Origin: Paraburkholderia sp. LEh10
GTDB lineage: Bacteria; Pseudomonadota; Gammaproteobacteria; Burkholderiales; Burkholderiaceae
Direction of reading: 5' to 3'
Assembly: GCF_017814945.1 (NCBI RefSeq)
Contig: NZ_JAGIPX010000001.1
Span: 62,001 to 126,000, forward strand
DNA length: 64,000 bases
Positions within the stretch are counted from its first letter, which is position 1, and every line of letters begins with the position of its first letter. Shown piece after piece: positions 20,586-29,607 of the stretch. The notes under the pieces are model-generated. The model saw only the letters and a list, made by a program, of their open reading frames with translations, was not told the DNA's origin and did no database searches. The position numbers and the translations under genes were made by a program.

Positions 20586-22013
20586 TCACTCTCCAAACCC
20601 CACAATCCCCTTCACCTCGAGAAACGCGTCCAGCCCCCACTCCCCATACTCGCGTCCGTTCCCCGACTGCTTGTACCCGCCGAACGGCGAGCCCGCGTCC
20701 CACGCCGGATAGTTCAGATACACGCTGCCCGCGCGCATCCGGAACGCAATGCGACGCGCCCGCGCGATATCCGCCGATTGCACATACGCCGCCAGCCCGA
20801 ACGGCGTATCGTTTGCGATCGCGATCGCTTCTTCCTCATCGCGATACGGCATGATCGCGAGCACAGGTCCGAAGATTTCCTCGCGCGCAATCGTCATCGA
20901 TGGATTCACGTTTGCGAACACCGTGGGCTTCACGAAGTAGCCGCGCGTCAAACCGTCGGGGCGTCCGAGGCCGCCCGTCACCAGCTGCGCGCCTTCGTCG
21001 ATGCCGATACCGATCAGATGCTGCACGCACCTGAATTGCACCTCGCTGACCACGGGCCCCATCGTCGTGTCCGACGCGTCCGCGGCGCCGACGCGATGCG
21101 CTTCGGCTGCGCGCCGCGCGATGTCGACGGCTTCGTCATGCCGCGCCGCCGGCACGAGCATCCGCGTCGGCGCGTTGCACGACTGGCCGCTATTGCCGAA
21201 GCATGAATTGACGCCCGCCGTCACGGCCGCTTCGAGATCGACATCGTCGAGCAGAATATTCGCCGACTTGCCGCCCAGTTCCTGATGCACACGCTTCACA
21301 GTCGGCGCAGCGAGCTTCGCAATGTCGATGCCCGCGCGCGTCGAACCCGTGAACGACACCATATCGACATCGGGATGACTGCATAGCGCGGCGCCTACCG
21401 TCGGCCCGTCGCCGTTCACCAGATTGAACACGCCCGCGGGCACGCCAGCGGCATCGACGATCTCGGCGAACAGCACGGCATTGAGGGGCGACACCTCGCT
21501 GGGCTTGAGCACCATCGTGCAGCCCGCGGCAATCGCCGGCGCGACCTTGCACACGATCTGATTGATCGGCCAGTTCCACGGCGTGATCAATGCGACGACA
21601 CCGACGGGCTCATGGTTGATCAGCGTCGTGCCCTTCCTGCGCTGCCATTCGAACGTCTCGCAGGTACGCAGCACTTCTTCCAGATGGCGCTTGCCGAGCC
21701 CCGCTTGCCATGCGTGCGACAGCTTCGCGGGCGCGCCGATTTCGCGCATGATCGTCGCGGCCATCTCGTCGTAACGGTCGAGATACGCAGCGAGAATGCG
21801 CCGCACCAGCGCCACGCGTTGTTCCGGCTGCGTGCGCGAGAACGAAGCAAACGCGCGCTTCGCCGCCGCGACCGCGCGATTGACATCCTGTGCATTGCCA
21901 AGCGCGGCTTCGGCGAACGGCGCTTCCGTGCAAGGATCGATGACGGGCAGCCGCGTCGTGCCGGACGGCTCGACCCACGCGCCGTCGATATAGAACTTCA
22001 AGGAGTTGGACAT
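20586..22013 (-). CDS. NAD(P)-dependent aldehyde dehydrogenase
   Basis: 475 residues from the ATG at 22013 (GGAAGCGGG upstream), beginning MSNSLKFYIDGAWVEPSG. Coenzyme site ITPWNWPINQIVCKVAP, FTGSTRAGI, catalytic Glu in HQELGGKSANI and catalytic Cys in GNSGQSCNAPTR are all present, as are EEIFGPVLA and the C-terminal GGYKQSGNGREYG. It is the last gene of the minus-strand transporter operon, 20 bp after the permease, and should oxidise the aldehyde released by the FAD oxidase of the same operon. It converges on the GMC gene with only 15 bp between the stops. Confidence 0.9.
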   Translation of the reverse strand: MSNSLKFYIDGAWVEPSGTTRLPVIDPCTEAPFAEAALGNAQDVNRAVAAAKRAFASFSRTQPEQRVALVRRILAAYLDRYDEMAATIMREIGAPAKLSHAWQAGLGKRHLEEVLRTCETFEWQRRKGTTLINHEPVGVVALITPWNWPINQIVCKVAPAIAAGCTMVLKPSEVSPLNAVLFAEIVDAAGVPAGVFNLVNGDGPTVGAALCSHPDVDMVSFTGSTRAGIDIAKLAAPTVKRVHQELGGKSANILLDDVDLEAAVTAGVNSCFGNSGQSCNAPTRMLVPAARHDEAVDIARRAAEAHRVGAADASDTTMGPVVSEVQFRCVQHLIGIGIDEGAQLVTGGLGRPDGLTRGYFVKPTVFANVNPSMTIAREEIFGPVLAIMPYRDEEEAIAIANDTPFGLAAYVQSADIARARRIAFRMRAGSVYLNYPAWDAGSPFGGYKQSGNGREYGEWGLDAFLEVKGIVGFGE

Positions 22014-22033
22014 CCCGCTTCCGTAGAAAGAAA

Positions 22034-22831
22034 TCAGGCTCGCGCCATCGACGAAGAACGGCGGCTCACGACGACGATCATCACGAGACACAAGGTCAGC
22101 GCCGTCAGCATCGTGCTGATCGCGGCGATGGTCGGATCGATCTCGTCGCGCAACGTGACAAACATGCGCCGCGTCAACGTCTGGTTCGAGCCGCCCGAAA
22201 TGAACAGCGCGACGACCGTTTCATCCAGCGCCTGAATGAATACGAAGACCGCGCCGGAAATCACGCTCGCCTTGATCTGCGGCAGCGTCACCGTCATGAA
22301 GCTGCGAAAGCGGTTCATGCCGAGGCTGCGCGCGACCATTTCCTGCGTGCGGTCGAAGGTGCGCAAATCCGCGCCGACCGAGATCAGCACATACGGCAGC
22401 CCGAGCATCGTATCCGCGACGATCAGCCCGCCGAGCGTATTCACATAGCCGGCCTGCGTGAACACGAAGAACACGCCGACGGCGACGATGATGATCGGCA
22501 CCATCAGCGGCAGCATCAACAGCGTGCGCAGATACTTCATCGACCAGTGCGAGCCGTGCTGAATGCCGTAGGCCGCCGCGATGCCGAGCGGCGTCGCGAT
22601 CAGCGCGGCGCACACGGAGGCCGTCAGCGTCACACGCGCCGCATCGATCCACACGGGGTTGTCGAAGAACGAGTGATACCAGCGCAGCGAATAGGCGGGC
22701 GGCGGGAACGTCATGAAGCGCGTGTCCGAGAACGACAACGGCACGACGATCACCACGGGCACCATCAGAAACACGAGGATCAGCACGACGCCAGCGCCCA
22801 GCGTCAGCCTTCCGAAGGAGAGCTTGTTCAT
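22034..22831 (-). CDS. ABC transporter permease, PotC-like
   Basis: 265 residues from the ATG at 22831, which overlaps the previous permease stop (ATGA). Six hydrophobic segments are visible, starting with LGAGVVLILVFLMVPVVIVV. The cytoplasmic EAA loop is recognisable as VARSLGMNRFRSFMTVTLPQI, which docks on the ATPase. It pairs with the PotB-like permease directly upstream, and together they form the membrane channel of a spermidine/putrescine- or opine-type importer. Confidence 0.9.
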   Translation of the reverse strand: MNKLSFGRLTLGAGVVLILVFLMVPVVIVVPLSFSDTRFMTFPPPAYSLRWYHSFFDNPVWIDAARVTLTASVCAALIATPLGIAAAYGIQHGSHWSMKYLRTLLMLPLMVPIIIVAVGVFFVFTQAGYVNTLGGLIVADTMLGLPYVLISVGADLRTFDRTQEMVARSLGMNRFRSFMTVTLPQIKASVISGAVFVFIQALDETVVALFISGGSNQTLTRRMFVTLRDEIDPTIAAISTMLTALTLCLVMIVVVSRRSSSMARA

Positions 22832-23739
22832 TTCGCGCCCAGGGTCTTTTCGAGGGGAATCACGCGGCTCGCGGCATAGAAGATCGCGAACACGCAGACC
22901 AGCAGCACGACGCTCACCGCACTCGCCGCGCCCCAACTGTTGTAGATCTCGACGTTGCGGCTCACGACCATCGACACCATGATCGACTTGCCGCCGCCCA
23001 TCAGCTCAGGCGTGATGTAGAAGCCGAGGCACAGCACGAACACGAGCGTGACGCCCGCGACCACGCCGCTCATCGACAGCGGCAGGAACACGCGCCAGAA
23101 CACATGCAGCGGCGAGCCGCCGAGGCTTGCGCCCGCCTGCGACAGATTGGCCGGAATCTTCTGCATCGCGGAGTACAGCGGCAGCACCATGAACGGCAAC
23201 AGGATGTGCACCATCGCGATGATCGTGCCGAACTGGTTGTAGGCAAGCTGCACGGGCCGGTCGATCAGACCCATCGACAGCAGCGCCTTGTTCACGAGCC
23301 CCGTGCGCTGCAGCAGCACGAGCCATGCATACGTGCGCACGAGCACGCTGGTCCAGAACGGCAGGATGACCATGCCGAGTATCAGCGCGCTCCACTTCGG
23401 CGGCACGGATGCCGCGAAATAGGCCACGGGATAGCCGAGCACCAACGTGATGCCCGTCACGATGATGCTCAGCTTGAACGTCATCAGGAAGGTGTCGAGA
23501 TACGTGCCCGTGAAAATGCGCCGGTAGTTGACGAGCGTGAACGCGCCGTCGTGATAGATCGACTGCCACGACAGCCACGCGAGCGGCAACACCAGCAGCA
23601 CCACGACGACGAGCAGCGCGGGCGCCATCAGCAGCAGCATCGCGCGATCTTCGCGCTGCTGATGGCGAACCGACGGATCGATCGTAGCGGTCTGCATCAC
23701 AGTCTGATCCTGGAAAGCGTGTTTGACTGTCGTCATCAT
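22828..23739 (-). CDS. ABC transporter permease, PotB-like
   Basis: 303 residues from the ATG at 23739, chosen because it overlaps the stop of the preceding gene (ATGA). About 35 residues of cytoplasmic lead are followed by six hydrophobic segments (first MLLLMAPALLVVVVLLVLPL) and an EAA loop, LSQAGASLGGSPLHVFWRVFLPL. It is the partner of the PotC-like permease; both genes are coupled within one operon. Confidence 0.9.
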   Translation of the reverse strand: MMTTVKHAFQDQTVMQTATIDPSVRHQQREDRAMLLLMAPALLVVVVLLVLPLAWLSWQSIYHDGAFTLVNYRRIFTGTYLDTFLMTFKLSIIVTGITLVLGYPVAYFAASVPPKWSALILGMVILPFWTSVLVRTYAWLVLLQRTGLVNKALLSMGLIDRPVQLAYNQFGTIIAMVHILLPFMVLPLYSAMQKIPANLSQAGASLGGSPLHVFWRVFLPLSMSGVVAGVTLVFVLCLGFYITPELMGGGKSIMVSMVVSRNVEIYNSWGAASAVSVVLLVCVFAIFYAASRVIPLEKTLGAK

Positions 23740-25064
23740 GCACCCACGGCGTCGAGAAACTGATACCACGCGGCGACGAACCGGACACCCGGCGCGCGCA
23801 GCGAATGAAACGGCACTGGCCGCAGACCCTGCTGCGCCAGCAATGCAAGCTCGGGCTTGTCGCCGAGCGCGAGCGCCGCGGCATGCTGGCCGATCAGGCT
23901 CGCCATCGCGACACCGGCACCGTTATACCCAAGACAGAATGTCGTGACATCGTCGCTGCGGCCGACATGCGGCAATGCGTTGAACGTCATGCCCACATAG
24001 CCCGACCAGCGATACTCGACACCCACGCCGGCGAGATCGGGAAAGAGCGCGACCATCGCGCGCTGCAAGGCGGCGAAGCCCGTGTCCTGACCTTCCTTGC
24101 CGAACGCATCGCGACCGCCGAACAGCATGCGTCCGTCCACTTTGCGAAACCACTTCATCATGCGGCGCGTTTCGGTGTAGCTCCGGCGGTTGACCATCAG
24201 CTTCGCGTCCAGTTCCGGCGACAGGCTTTCCGTCGCTATCATCGCACTGCGGAACGGCACGAGTTCGCGTTGAAACGGCGCGGTCGCAGCGGTGAGATTC
24301 GAGTAGGCGTTCGTTGCGACGATCACCTGCTTCGCACGCACGCTGCCGCCGGGTACGCGAAGCATCGCGCCATTCTGCACGCGCGTCATGTCGAGTACCG
24401 GCGTCGATTCGTAGATGGGCACGCCGCGCGCCGTCAAACCGCGCGCGATGCCGTGCACATATTCGAGCGGCAGAATCGTGCCCGCATCGGCGCTCAATAC
24501 GCCGCCCACGAAACCGTTCGAGCCTGTTTCGTGCGTGATCTCCTCGCGCGACTGAACGGTCATTGACGTGTCGCCGAGCTGCGTGCGCACCCAGTCTGCT
24601 TCCGCGCGAATCGACGCGAGCGCGCGCTCGGTGTGCGCGCAGCGCAGGCTGCCCGTACGTTCGAACTGCGCGCGCTCCAGCCTGAATTCGTCGACGAACT
24701 GCTCGACCACCCGCACGCCGTCATGCGCGAGCCGGTGCATGCGCTTTGCGGTGTCGAGGTCGTACGCGCTCGCAATCGACGGAAACGACAAACGGAATTT
24801 CGACGACACCACGCCGCCGTTGCGCCCGCTCGCGCCCCAGCCGATCGGGTTCGCATCGAACACCGCACAGTCGACGCCGCGTTTTTGCAGCGCATACGCG
24901 GCCGCGAGGCCCGAGTAGCCCGCGCCGATGATCGCGACGTCGACGATCAGATCGCGCGCGAGCGGCGAGCCGGTGCTGACGGGCGCATGCGTGACGGGCG
25001 AGCGCGCCGCCATCGCGCGCCAGAGCGAGTCGGGCTGCGGCCTGTGCGGTGTCGGTGCGAGCAT
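23736..25064 (-). CDS. FAD-dependent amine/amino-acid oxidoreductase (DAO fold, PuuB-like)
   Basis: 442 residues starting MLAPTPHRPQPDSLWRAM. The FAD motif VAIIGAGYSGLAAAYALQKRG is at about 45-65, followed by GWGASGRNGGVV, the loop typical of PuuB/OrdL-type oxidases. The C-terminal FAD contact FCLGYNGAGVAMA is present. Members oxidise gamma-glutamylputrescine, sarcosine-like amines or opines to an aldehyde or keto acid. Between the transporter genes and an aldehyde dehydrogenase, it fits step one of catabolism of the imported amine. The ATG lies 2 bp after the HAD stop. Confidence 0.85.
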   Translation of the reverse strand: MLAPTPHRPQPDSLWRAMAARSPVTHAPVSTGSPLARDLIVDVAIIGAGYSGLAAAYALQKRGVDCAVFDANPIGWGASGRNGGVVSSKFRLSFPSIASAYDLDTAKRMHRLAHDGVRVVEQFVDEFRLERAQFERTGSLRCAHTERALASIRAEADWVRTQLGDTSMTVQSREEITHETGSNGFVGGVLSADAGTILPLEYVHGIARGLTARGVPIYESTPVLDMTRVQNGAMLRVPGGSVRAKQVIVATNAYSNLTAATAPFQRELVPFRSAMIATESLSPELDAKLMVNRRSYTETRRMMKWFRKVDGRMLFGGRDAFGKEGQDTGFAALQRAMVALFPDLAGVGVEYRWSGYVGMTFNALPHVGRSDDVTTFCLGYNGAGVAMASLIGQHAAALALGDKPELALLAQQGLRPVPFHSLRAPGVRFVAAWYQFLDAVGA

Positions 25065-25066
25065 GA

Positions 25067-25777
25067 TCAGGCCGCGCGCGCTTCGGCTTCGACGGCATCC
25101 GCGAGCGCGGCGAGCGTCGCGAACTTGAAGGTCGGCTCGGTGACGGCTTCGGGCACGGGTGTCGCGCCGAAACCCTTCAGCCCCTGGCGACGCTCGATCC
25201 AGCAGGTCGCGTAGCCGAGCTTCGTCGCAATGCCGATGTCGTGATACTGGCTTTGCGCCGTGTGCAGGATTTCGCCGAACTTGTAGCCGAACGCTGCCTG
25301 ACGGCCGCGGTTGTACGCGAAGAATTGCGGATCCGGTTTCGCGACGCCCGTTTCGTCGCAGCAGACGGTATCGTCGAACGGATCGCCGAGCGTATGCGCA
25401 TACGCCGACAGCGCGACGCGGTCCGCATTCGTCATCGCGACGAGACGATAGTGCTTGCGCAGGCGTTTCAATGCCGCGACGGAATCTTCGAACGCAGGCC
25501 ATTCGAGCACATCGCGCTGGAAGGCGGCAGCCGATTGTGCGTCGTCGGGCAGGCCGAGTTCTTTCGCGAGATGCAGATACACGTTCGCCATTTCATGGCT
25601 CGAGCGGCCCGGATATTTCGCGCGGCCGTCCATGTACGGTCCGAAAATCTGGTCGTCGGTCAGGTCTTTCGCTTTCGCGCCGCCAAGGCGCCGCACGGAC
25701 GCGAGCACGCCCTTCTCGAAGTTGATCAGCGTGCCGACGACATCGAACGTCAGAACCTTGAAATCGGTGAGCTTCAT
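25067..25777 (-). CDS. HAD-family hydrolase (type II haloacid dehalogenase-like)
   Basis: 236 residues. Motif I is LTFDVVGTLINF with the nucleophile Asp, motif II is AMTNAD, and motif III Lys is in ETGVAKPDPQFFAYN. The spacing and small cap match the L-2-haloacid dehalogenase/phosphatase group. HAD proteins of this sort recur next to PuuB-like oxidases, but the reaction there is not established from this sequence. A second, less similar one lies at 38149-38817 beside another FAD oxidase, which hints at a shared helper step. GGGATGATGC precedes the ATG. Confidence 0.82.
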   Translation of the reverse strand: MKLTDFKVLTFDVVGTLINFEKGVLASVRRLGGAKAKDLTDDQIFGPYMDGRAKYPGRSSHEMANVYLHLAKELGLPDDAQSAAAFQRDVLEWPAFEDSVAALKRLRKHYRLVAMTNADRVALSAYAHTLGDPFDDTVCCDETGVAKPDPQFFAYNRGRQAAFGYKFGEILHTAQSQYHDIGIATKLGYATCWIERRQGLKGFGATPVPEAVTEPTFKFATLAALADAVEAEARAA

Positions 25778-25858
25778 TGCATCATCCCTTTAGCAGTTTG
25801 CGTGAATCGCGTAAGAAGGCATGCCCGTGCACAGGCGGTGGGTTAAATCAGGCTTGAA

Positions 25859-26935
25859 TCAGGCGGCCACGACGATCGTGTCCTGAGGGTCGAGCGCAAC
25901 CGTCATCTGCGCGCCCGGCGATGGAATGCGCCGGCGCGCTTCGTGGCTGCCCGGCTGTCGAAGGCTGATGGCCGTGCCGTCGGCGAGCGCGGCGAACACG
26001 CGCAGACTCTCGCCCTGATACAGCACTTCGGTGACGCGGCACGACAGACGGTTCGAGCCGTTGTGCCCGTCCCCGCCGTCGATGACGAGCTTTTCCGTTT
26101 GCACCGCGAGCAGCAGCTTGTCGCCGCGCGGCAAAGGATGCGCGGTGCGCAATACGGCATCGCCGAGCCGCACGGCGTCGTCGCCTGCGCGGCTCACATC
26201 GAGCAACGTCGCTTCGCCGATGAAGCTCGCGACGAAGGCATCGCACGGACGGTCATAGAGACGCTCGGGCGTGTCGATCTGCACGAGCTTGCCGTCTTTC
26301 AGCACGGCGACGCGGTCGCTCATGGTCAGCGCTTCGCGTTGATCGTGTGTGACGTTGACGATCGTCGCGCCGAGCTTGCGATGCAAACGGCGCAATTCGA
26401 TCTGCATGGTTTCGCGCAGCTGCTTGTCGAGTGCGGAGAGCGGCTCGTCCATCAGGATCAGTTGCGGTTCGAACACCATGGCGCGTGCAAGCGCCACACG
26501 CTGACGCTGGCCGCCCGACAGCTGACTGATGTTGCGCGCCTCGTAGCCGTTCAGTTCGACCATCGCAAGCGCGTCGGCGACTTTCTTCGCCCAGCCCGCT
26601 TTCGGCTCGCGGCGTGCGCGCAACGGAAACGCGACGTTCTCGCCGACCGTCATGTGCGGAAACAGCGCGTAGTTCTGGAACACGATGCCGATGTTGCGCT
26701 TATGCGGCGGCGCAAATGTAATGTCGCGCTCGCCGACCCAGACGGTGCCGGAGGTGGGCTGCACGAAGCCGCCCAGAATGCCGAGCAGCGTGGTCTTGCC
26801 CGAGCCGGACGGTCCGAGCAGCGATACGAATTCACCCGGCGCGATATCGAGCGATACGTCGTCGAGCGCGACCACCGGGCCATAACGCTTCGTTGCCGAC
26901 CTGATCGATACTCCCGTTTTCGCACGTGCGTCCAT
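25859..26935 (-). CDS. ABC transporter ATP-binding protein, PotA-like
   Basis: 358 residues from the ATG at 26935; a longer frame upstream lacks a ribosome site. Walker A is GPSGSGKTT, the Q-loop is FQNYALFPHM, the signature LSGGQRQRVALARAM, Walker B LILMDEPLSALD and the switch His in NVTHDQREAL. A C-terminal TOBE domain follows from about residue 270. It energises the PotB/PotC-like permeases downstream. It is the first gene of the minus-strand operon and is divergent from the LysR regulator at 27036. Confidence 0.92.
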   Translation of the reverse strand: MDARAKTGVSIRSATKRYGPVVALDDVSLDIAPGEFVSLLGPSGSGKTTLLGILGGFVQPTSGTVWVGERDITFAPPHKRNIGIVFQNYALFPHMTVGENVAFPLRARREPKAGWAKKVADALAMVELNGYEARNISQLSGGQRQRVALARAMVFEPQLILMDEPLSALDKQLRETMQIELRRLHRKLGATIVNVTHDQREALTMSDRVAVLKDGKLVQIDTPERLYDRPCDAFVASFIGEATLLDVSRAGDDAVRLGDAVLRTAHPLPRGDKLLLAVQTEKLVIDGGDGHNGSNRLSCRVTEVLYQGESLRVFAALADGTAISLRQPGSHEARRRIPSPGAQMTVALDPQDTIVVAA

Positions 26936-27035
26936 GGCGTGTCTCTCGCTGGAAGGGGATACGTTAAGAAAAATATACGGCTCGTTCTTTTTGACGGCAA
27001 TTCCCAAATTGTTGGATCAGGCATAACATCAGGTC

Positions 27036-27995
27036 ATGCCAAACCTTCGCAGGAAACTGCCGAGCGCCAATGCGCTGTTCGTGTTCGAAGCGGCTGCACG
27101 CTGCGGCAACTTCACGCGCGCCGCGCAGGAGCTCTATGTGAGCCAGCCAGCCGTGAGCCGCATGCTCGCGCGGATGGAGGATCACATTGGCGTGCGCCTG
27201 TTCGAGCGGGTACGCGGGGGCATCGAGCTGACGGAAAGCGGCAGGATTCTGTATCGCGCGATTTCTGAAGGCTTCAACGGCATCGAAAATGCAATCAGGG
27301 AAATCGAGGCCCGCGCGACGGGCGTGGAGTCGGTCACGCTATCGGTGTCGACGGGTTTCACCACGCACTGGCTGATGCCGCGCATGAGCCGGTTGAACCA
27401 GGCTTTCCCTAATATCGATCTGCGCTTCCAGCTGATATCGGGGCGTATCGGCGGGCCGCTGAACGATGTCGATCTCGGCATGCGTTTTCTGCACGATGGC
27501 GAGATCGACGATAACGCGGTGCTGGTGATGCCCGAAACGCTCCTGCCCGTTTGCAACGAGCGTTATCTGGAGAACGCGCAGACCGACGAAGGCCGCAAGC
27601 ACGGCGATACGGTGATCGTCATGGACGACGAAGAGCGCGGCTGGCACGAGCGTTTCGGCGCGTTTGCCGGGCACGGGCGGCACGTCGCGGGCATGCTGAG
27701 TTTCGGCGATTACGCGATTGTCGTGCAGGCGGCGCTGCTTGGGCAGGGGATTGCGCTTGGGTGGCTCAATGTGGTGTCGCATTGGCTTGCTCAAGGGGCT
27801 TTGCTGCCCGCCGAGCAGGAAGTGATCGTCACCAGTCGCCGTTGTTGTCTCGTGCGACCTGCTAATAAGCCGCTTCGGCCTATCGTCGATGACGTGCGCG
27901 ATTGGCTTATCGAAGAGACTCGCAATGATATGCGGATCATCGAGAAGAAATACCCGATGCTCGGTTTGGGTGCTGCGATGCGGCAGCTGGGTTGA
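27036..27995 (+). CDS. LysR-type regulator, GcvA-like
   Basis: 319 residues starting MPNLRRKLPSANALFVFEAAARCGNF, the typical GcvA-type beginning. The helix-turn-helix is TRAAQELYVSQPAVSRMLARMEDHIG with LFERVRGGIELTESG after it. The effector domain follows. It is divergent from the PotA-like gene with a 100-bp spacer and is the likely regulator of the transporter/oxidase operon. A run of extra residues after the fold (MRIIEKKYPMLG) is of unknown meaning. Confidence 0.88.
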   Translation: MPNLRRKLPSANALFVFEAAARCGNFTRAAQELYVSQPAVSRMLARMEDHIGVRLFERVRGGIELTESGRILYRAISEGFNGIENAIREIEARATGVESVTLSVSTGFTTHWLMPRMSRLNQAFPNIDLRFQLISGRIGGPLNDVDLGMRFLHDGEIDDNAVLVMPETLLPVCNERYLENAQTDEGRKHGDTVIVMDDEERGWHERFGAFAGHGRHVAGMLSFGDYAIVVQAALLGQGIALGWLNVVSHWLAQGALLPAEQEVIVTSRRCCLVRPANKPLRPIVDDVRDWLIEETRNDMRIIEKKYPMLGLGAAMRQLG

Positions 27996-28108
27996 AGGCC
28001 TGCGTTCATGCTCCCGCGAGAATTCAACTCAATCTGATAGCGCGGTTTTGATGGATTTTATTTAATGATCGTTTGTTGGATTTGCCAACCCAAACCCAAA
28101 CCAGCGCA

Positions 28109-28447
28109 CTAACCCCTGGCCTTCCGCAAAAACCCACTCGGCGTCATCCCACAAAACCTCTTGAAATGCCGAGCCAAATGGCTCTGATCAAAGAACCCGA
28201 CTTCAGTAGCTACAACAGCCCCAGGCATACCCGCCAGCAACAGAGCCTGCGCGCGCCTAACCCGAACGCCGCACAAATACCTATAAGGCGAAAGCCCGAT
28301 CTGCTCACGAAACACAGTAGCAAACCGCGAAACACTGAGCGCGGAAAGCTCAGCCAGCTGAGCAAGACTCACAGTCTTATCGAAATTGGCTTCGATATAA
28401 GCAACGGCATCCCGCAGGATGATCGGCGACTCATCGACGGTACTCAT
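28109..28447 (-). CDS. AraC-type DNA-binding protein without an effector domain
   Basis: 112 residues. Nearly the whole protein is the two-helix-turn-helix AraC domain: VSLAQLAELSALSVSRFATVFREQIG is the first unit, and ATEVGFFDQSHLARHFKRFCGMTPSGFLR is the conserved second unit. The usual N-terminal ligand-binding domain is absent. Its ATG overlaps the stop of the FAD dehydrogenase gene (ATGA at 28444-28447), so it is translated with the catabolic operon it may regulate. It could act constitutively, or with the level set by operon expression. Confidence 0.85.
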   Translation of the reverse strand: MSTVDESPIILRDAVAYIEANFDKTVSLAQLAELSALSVSRFATVFREQIGLSPYRYLCGVRVRRAQALLLAGMPGAVVATEVGFFDQSHLARHFKRFCGMTPSGFLRKARG

Positions 28448-29607
28448 GAAGAAGCCTCGCTAGTAGCGACTTGCGCCGTCGCGGCGCGCAGGAATCGTGC
28501 GATCGAAAACGTATCGAGCGGAATCGGCGTGCTGCCCGTGTCGATCAGTTCGGCAAGCGTTTCGCCGACGCCCGGCCCAATCTGAAACCCCGATCCACTA
28601 AAGCCGAACGCATAAAAAAGTCCCGGCAATTTCGAACTGGGACCGATCACCGGCTCGGAGTCGGGCAGATAACTTTCGACGCCGCTCCACACGCGAATCA
28701 CATGCAACGGAGCGAGCGCGGGCACGAGCCGGCGGAACTGCGCGATCTGCTGCACCGTGTTCCCCGGCAGCACACCTGCGCGCCGCGTCACGGCATCGGC
28801 GGGACCGGACGGGCCGCCGCCGAGCACGATATTGCCGCGCGGAATCTGCCGGAAGTAGACGCTCTCGGCCTTGACCGACGTGTACACGCCCATCGACGAC
28901 CCGAACACATACGGCACCGGCTCGGTCACGGCCATCTGTGGACCGCGCGCGACGAGCGGCACGGGCTCCCCGAGTTGCGTGGATAGCGTATTCGCCCACG
29001 CGCCCGTGCAGATCAACACCTGCTCCGCGCGATACACATCGCCCGCCGCACTCTCGACGCGAAAGCCGCCCGCCTCTTTCTCGACGCGCACGATCTCCGT
29101 GTTCTCGACGATGCGCGCGCCCAATCGTGCCGCAGCACGGCCGAACGCAGGCGCCGCGAGCCGCGGATTCGCATGGCCGTCGAGCGGTGAGATCGACGCA
29201 GCCAGCACCTCGCGGCCGAGAAACGGAAAGCGCCTGAACATCGCCGCGCCGTCCAGCACTTCGAGATCGAGGCCGTAAGCGCGCGCCTCGGCGGCATAGC
29301 GATGGAAGTATTCGGCGTCGTGCGCGTGATAGCAGACTCGGGTGTGGCCCGACGCGAGGAACTCGACATCTTCGCCCAACAGTTCCTTCGAGCGCCGCCA
29401 CGTATCGAGCGCGCGATTGGCCATCGCCAGTTGCGTCAGCATGCGCCCTTGCCGGCGCACACCGCCGAAGTTGACGCCGCTCGCCTGCTGCCCGGTCAGC
29501 CCGCGTTCGAGAAGGATCACCGAACGCCGCCGGCGCCGCAGAAAAAACGCCGTCGACGTCCCGACGATTCCGCCGCCGATCACGATCACATCGGCACGAT
29601 CGCTCAT
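28444..29607 (-). CDS. FAD-dependent dehydrogenase catalytic subunit (HcnC/OoxB-like)
   Basis: 387 residues. DVIVIGGGIVGTSTAFFLRR is the N-terminal FAD motif; GVNFGGVRRQGRM and YAFGFSGSGFQIGPGVGE near the end match the DAO fold used by HcnC, opine oxidase subunit B and D-hydroxyproline dehydrogenase beta subunits. It oxidises an amino acid or imino acid C-N bond. It forms a heterotrimer with the two subunits encoded immediately upstream (all overlap by ATGA or more). Cyanide production is not implied: peptide/opine transporter genes flank it, so a catabolic role is likelier. Confidence 0.85.
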   Translation of the reverse strand: MSDRADVIVIGGGIVGTSTAFFLRRRRRSVILLERGLTGQQASGVNFGGVRRQGRMLTQLAMANRALDTWRRSKELLGEDVEFLASGHTRVCYHAHDAEYFHRYAAEARAYGLDLEVLDGAAMFRRFPFLGREVLAASISPLDGHANPRLAAPAFGRAAARLGARIVENTEIVRVEKEAGGFRVESAAGDVYRAEQVLICTGAWANTLSTQLGEPVPLVARGPQMAVTEPVPYVFGSSMGVYTSVKAESVYFRQIPRGNIVLGGGPSGPADAVTRRAGVLPGNTVQQIAQFRRLVPALAPLHVIRVWSGVESYLPDSEPVIGPSSKLPGLFYAFGFSGSGFQIGPGVGETLAELIDTGSTPIPLDTFSIARFLRAATAQVATSEASS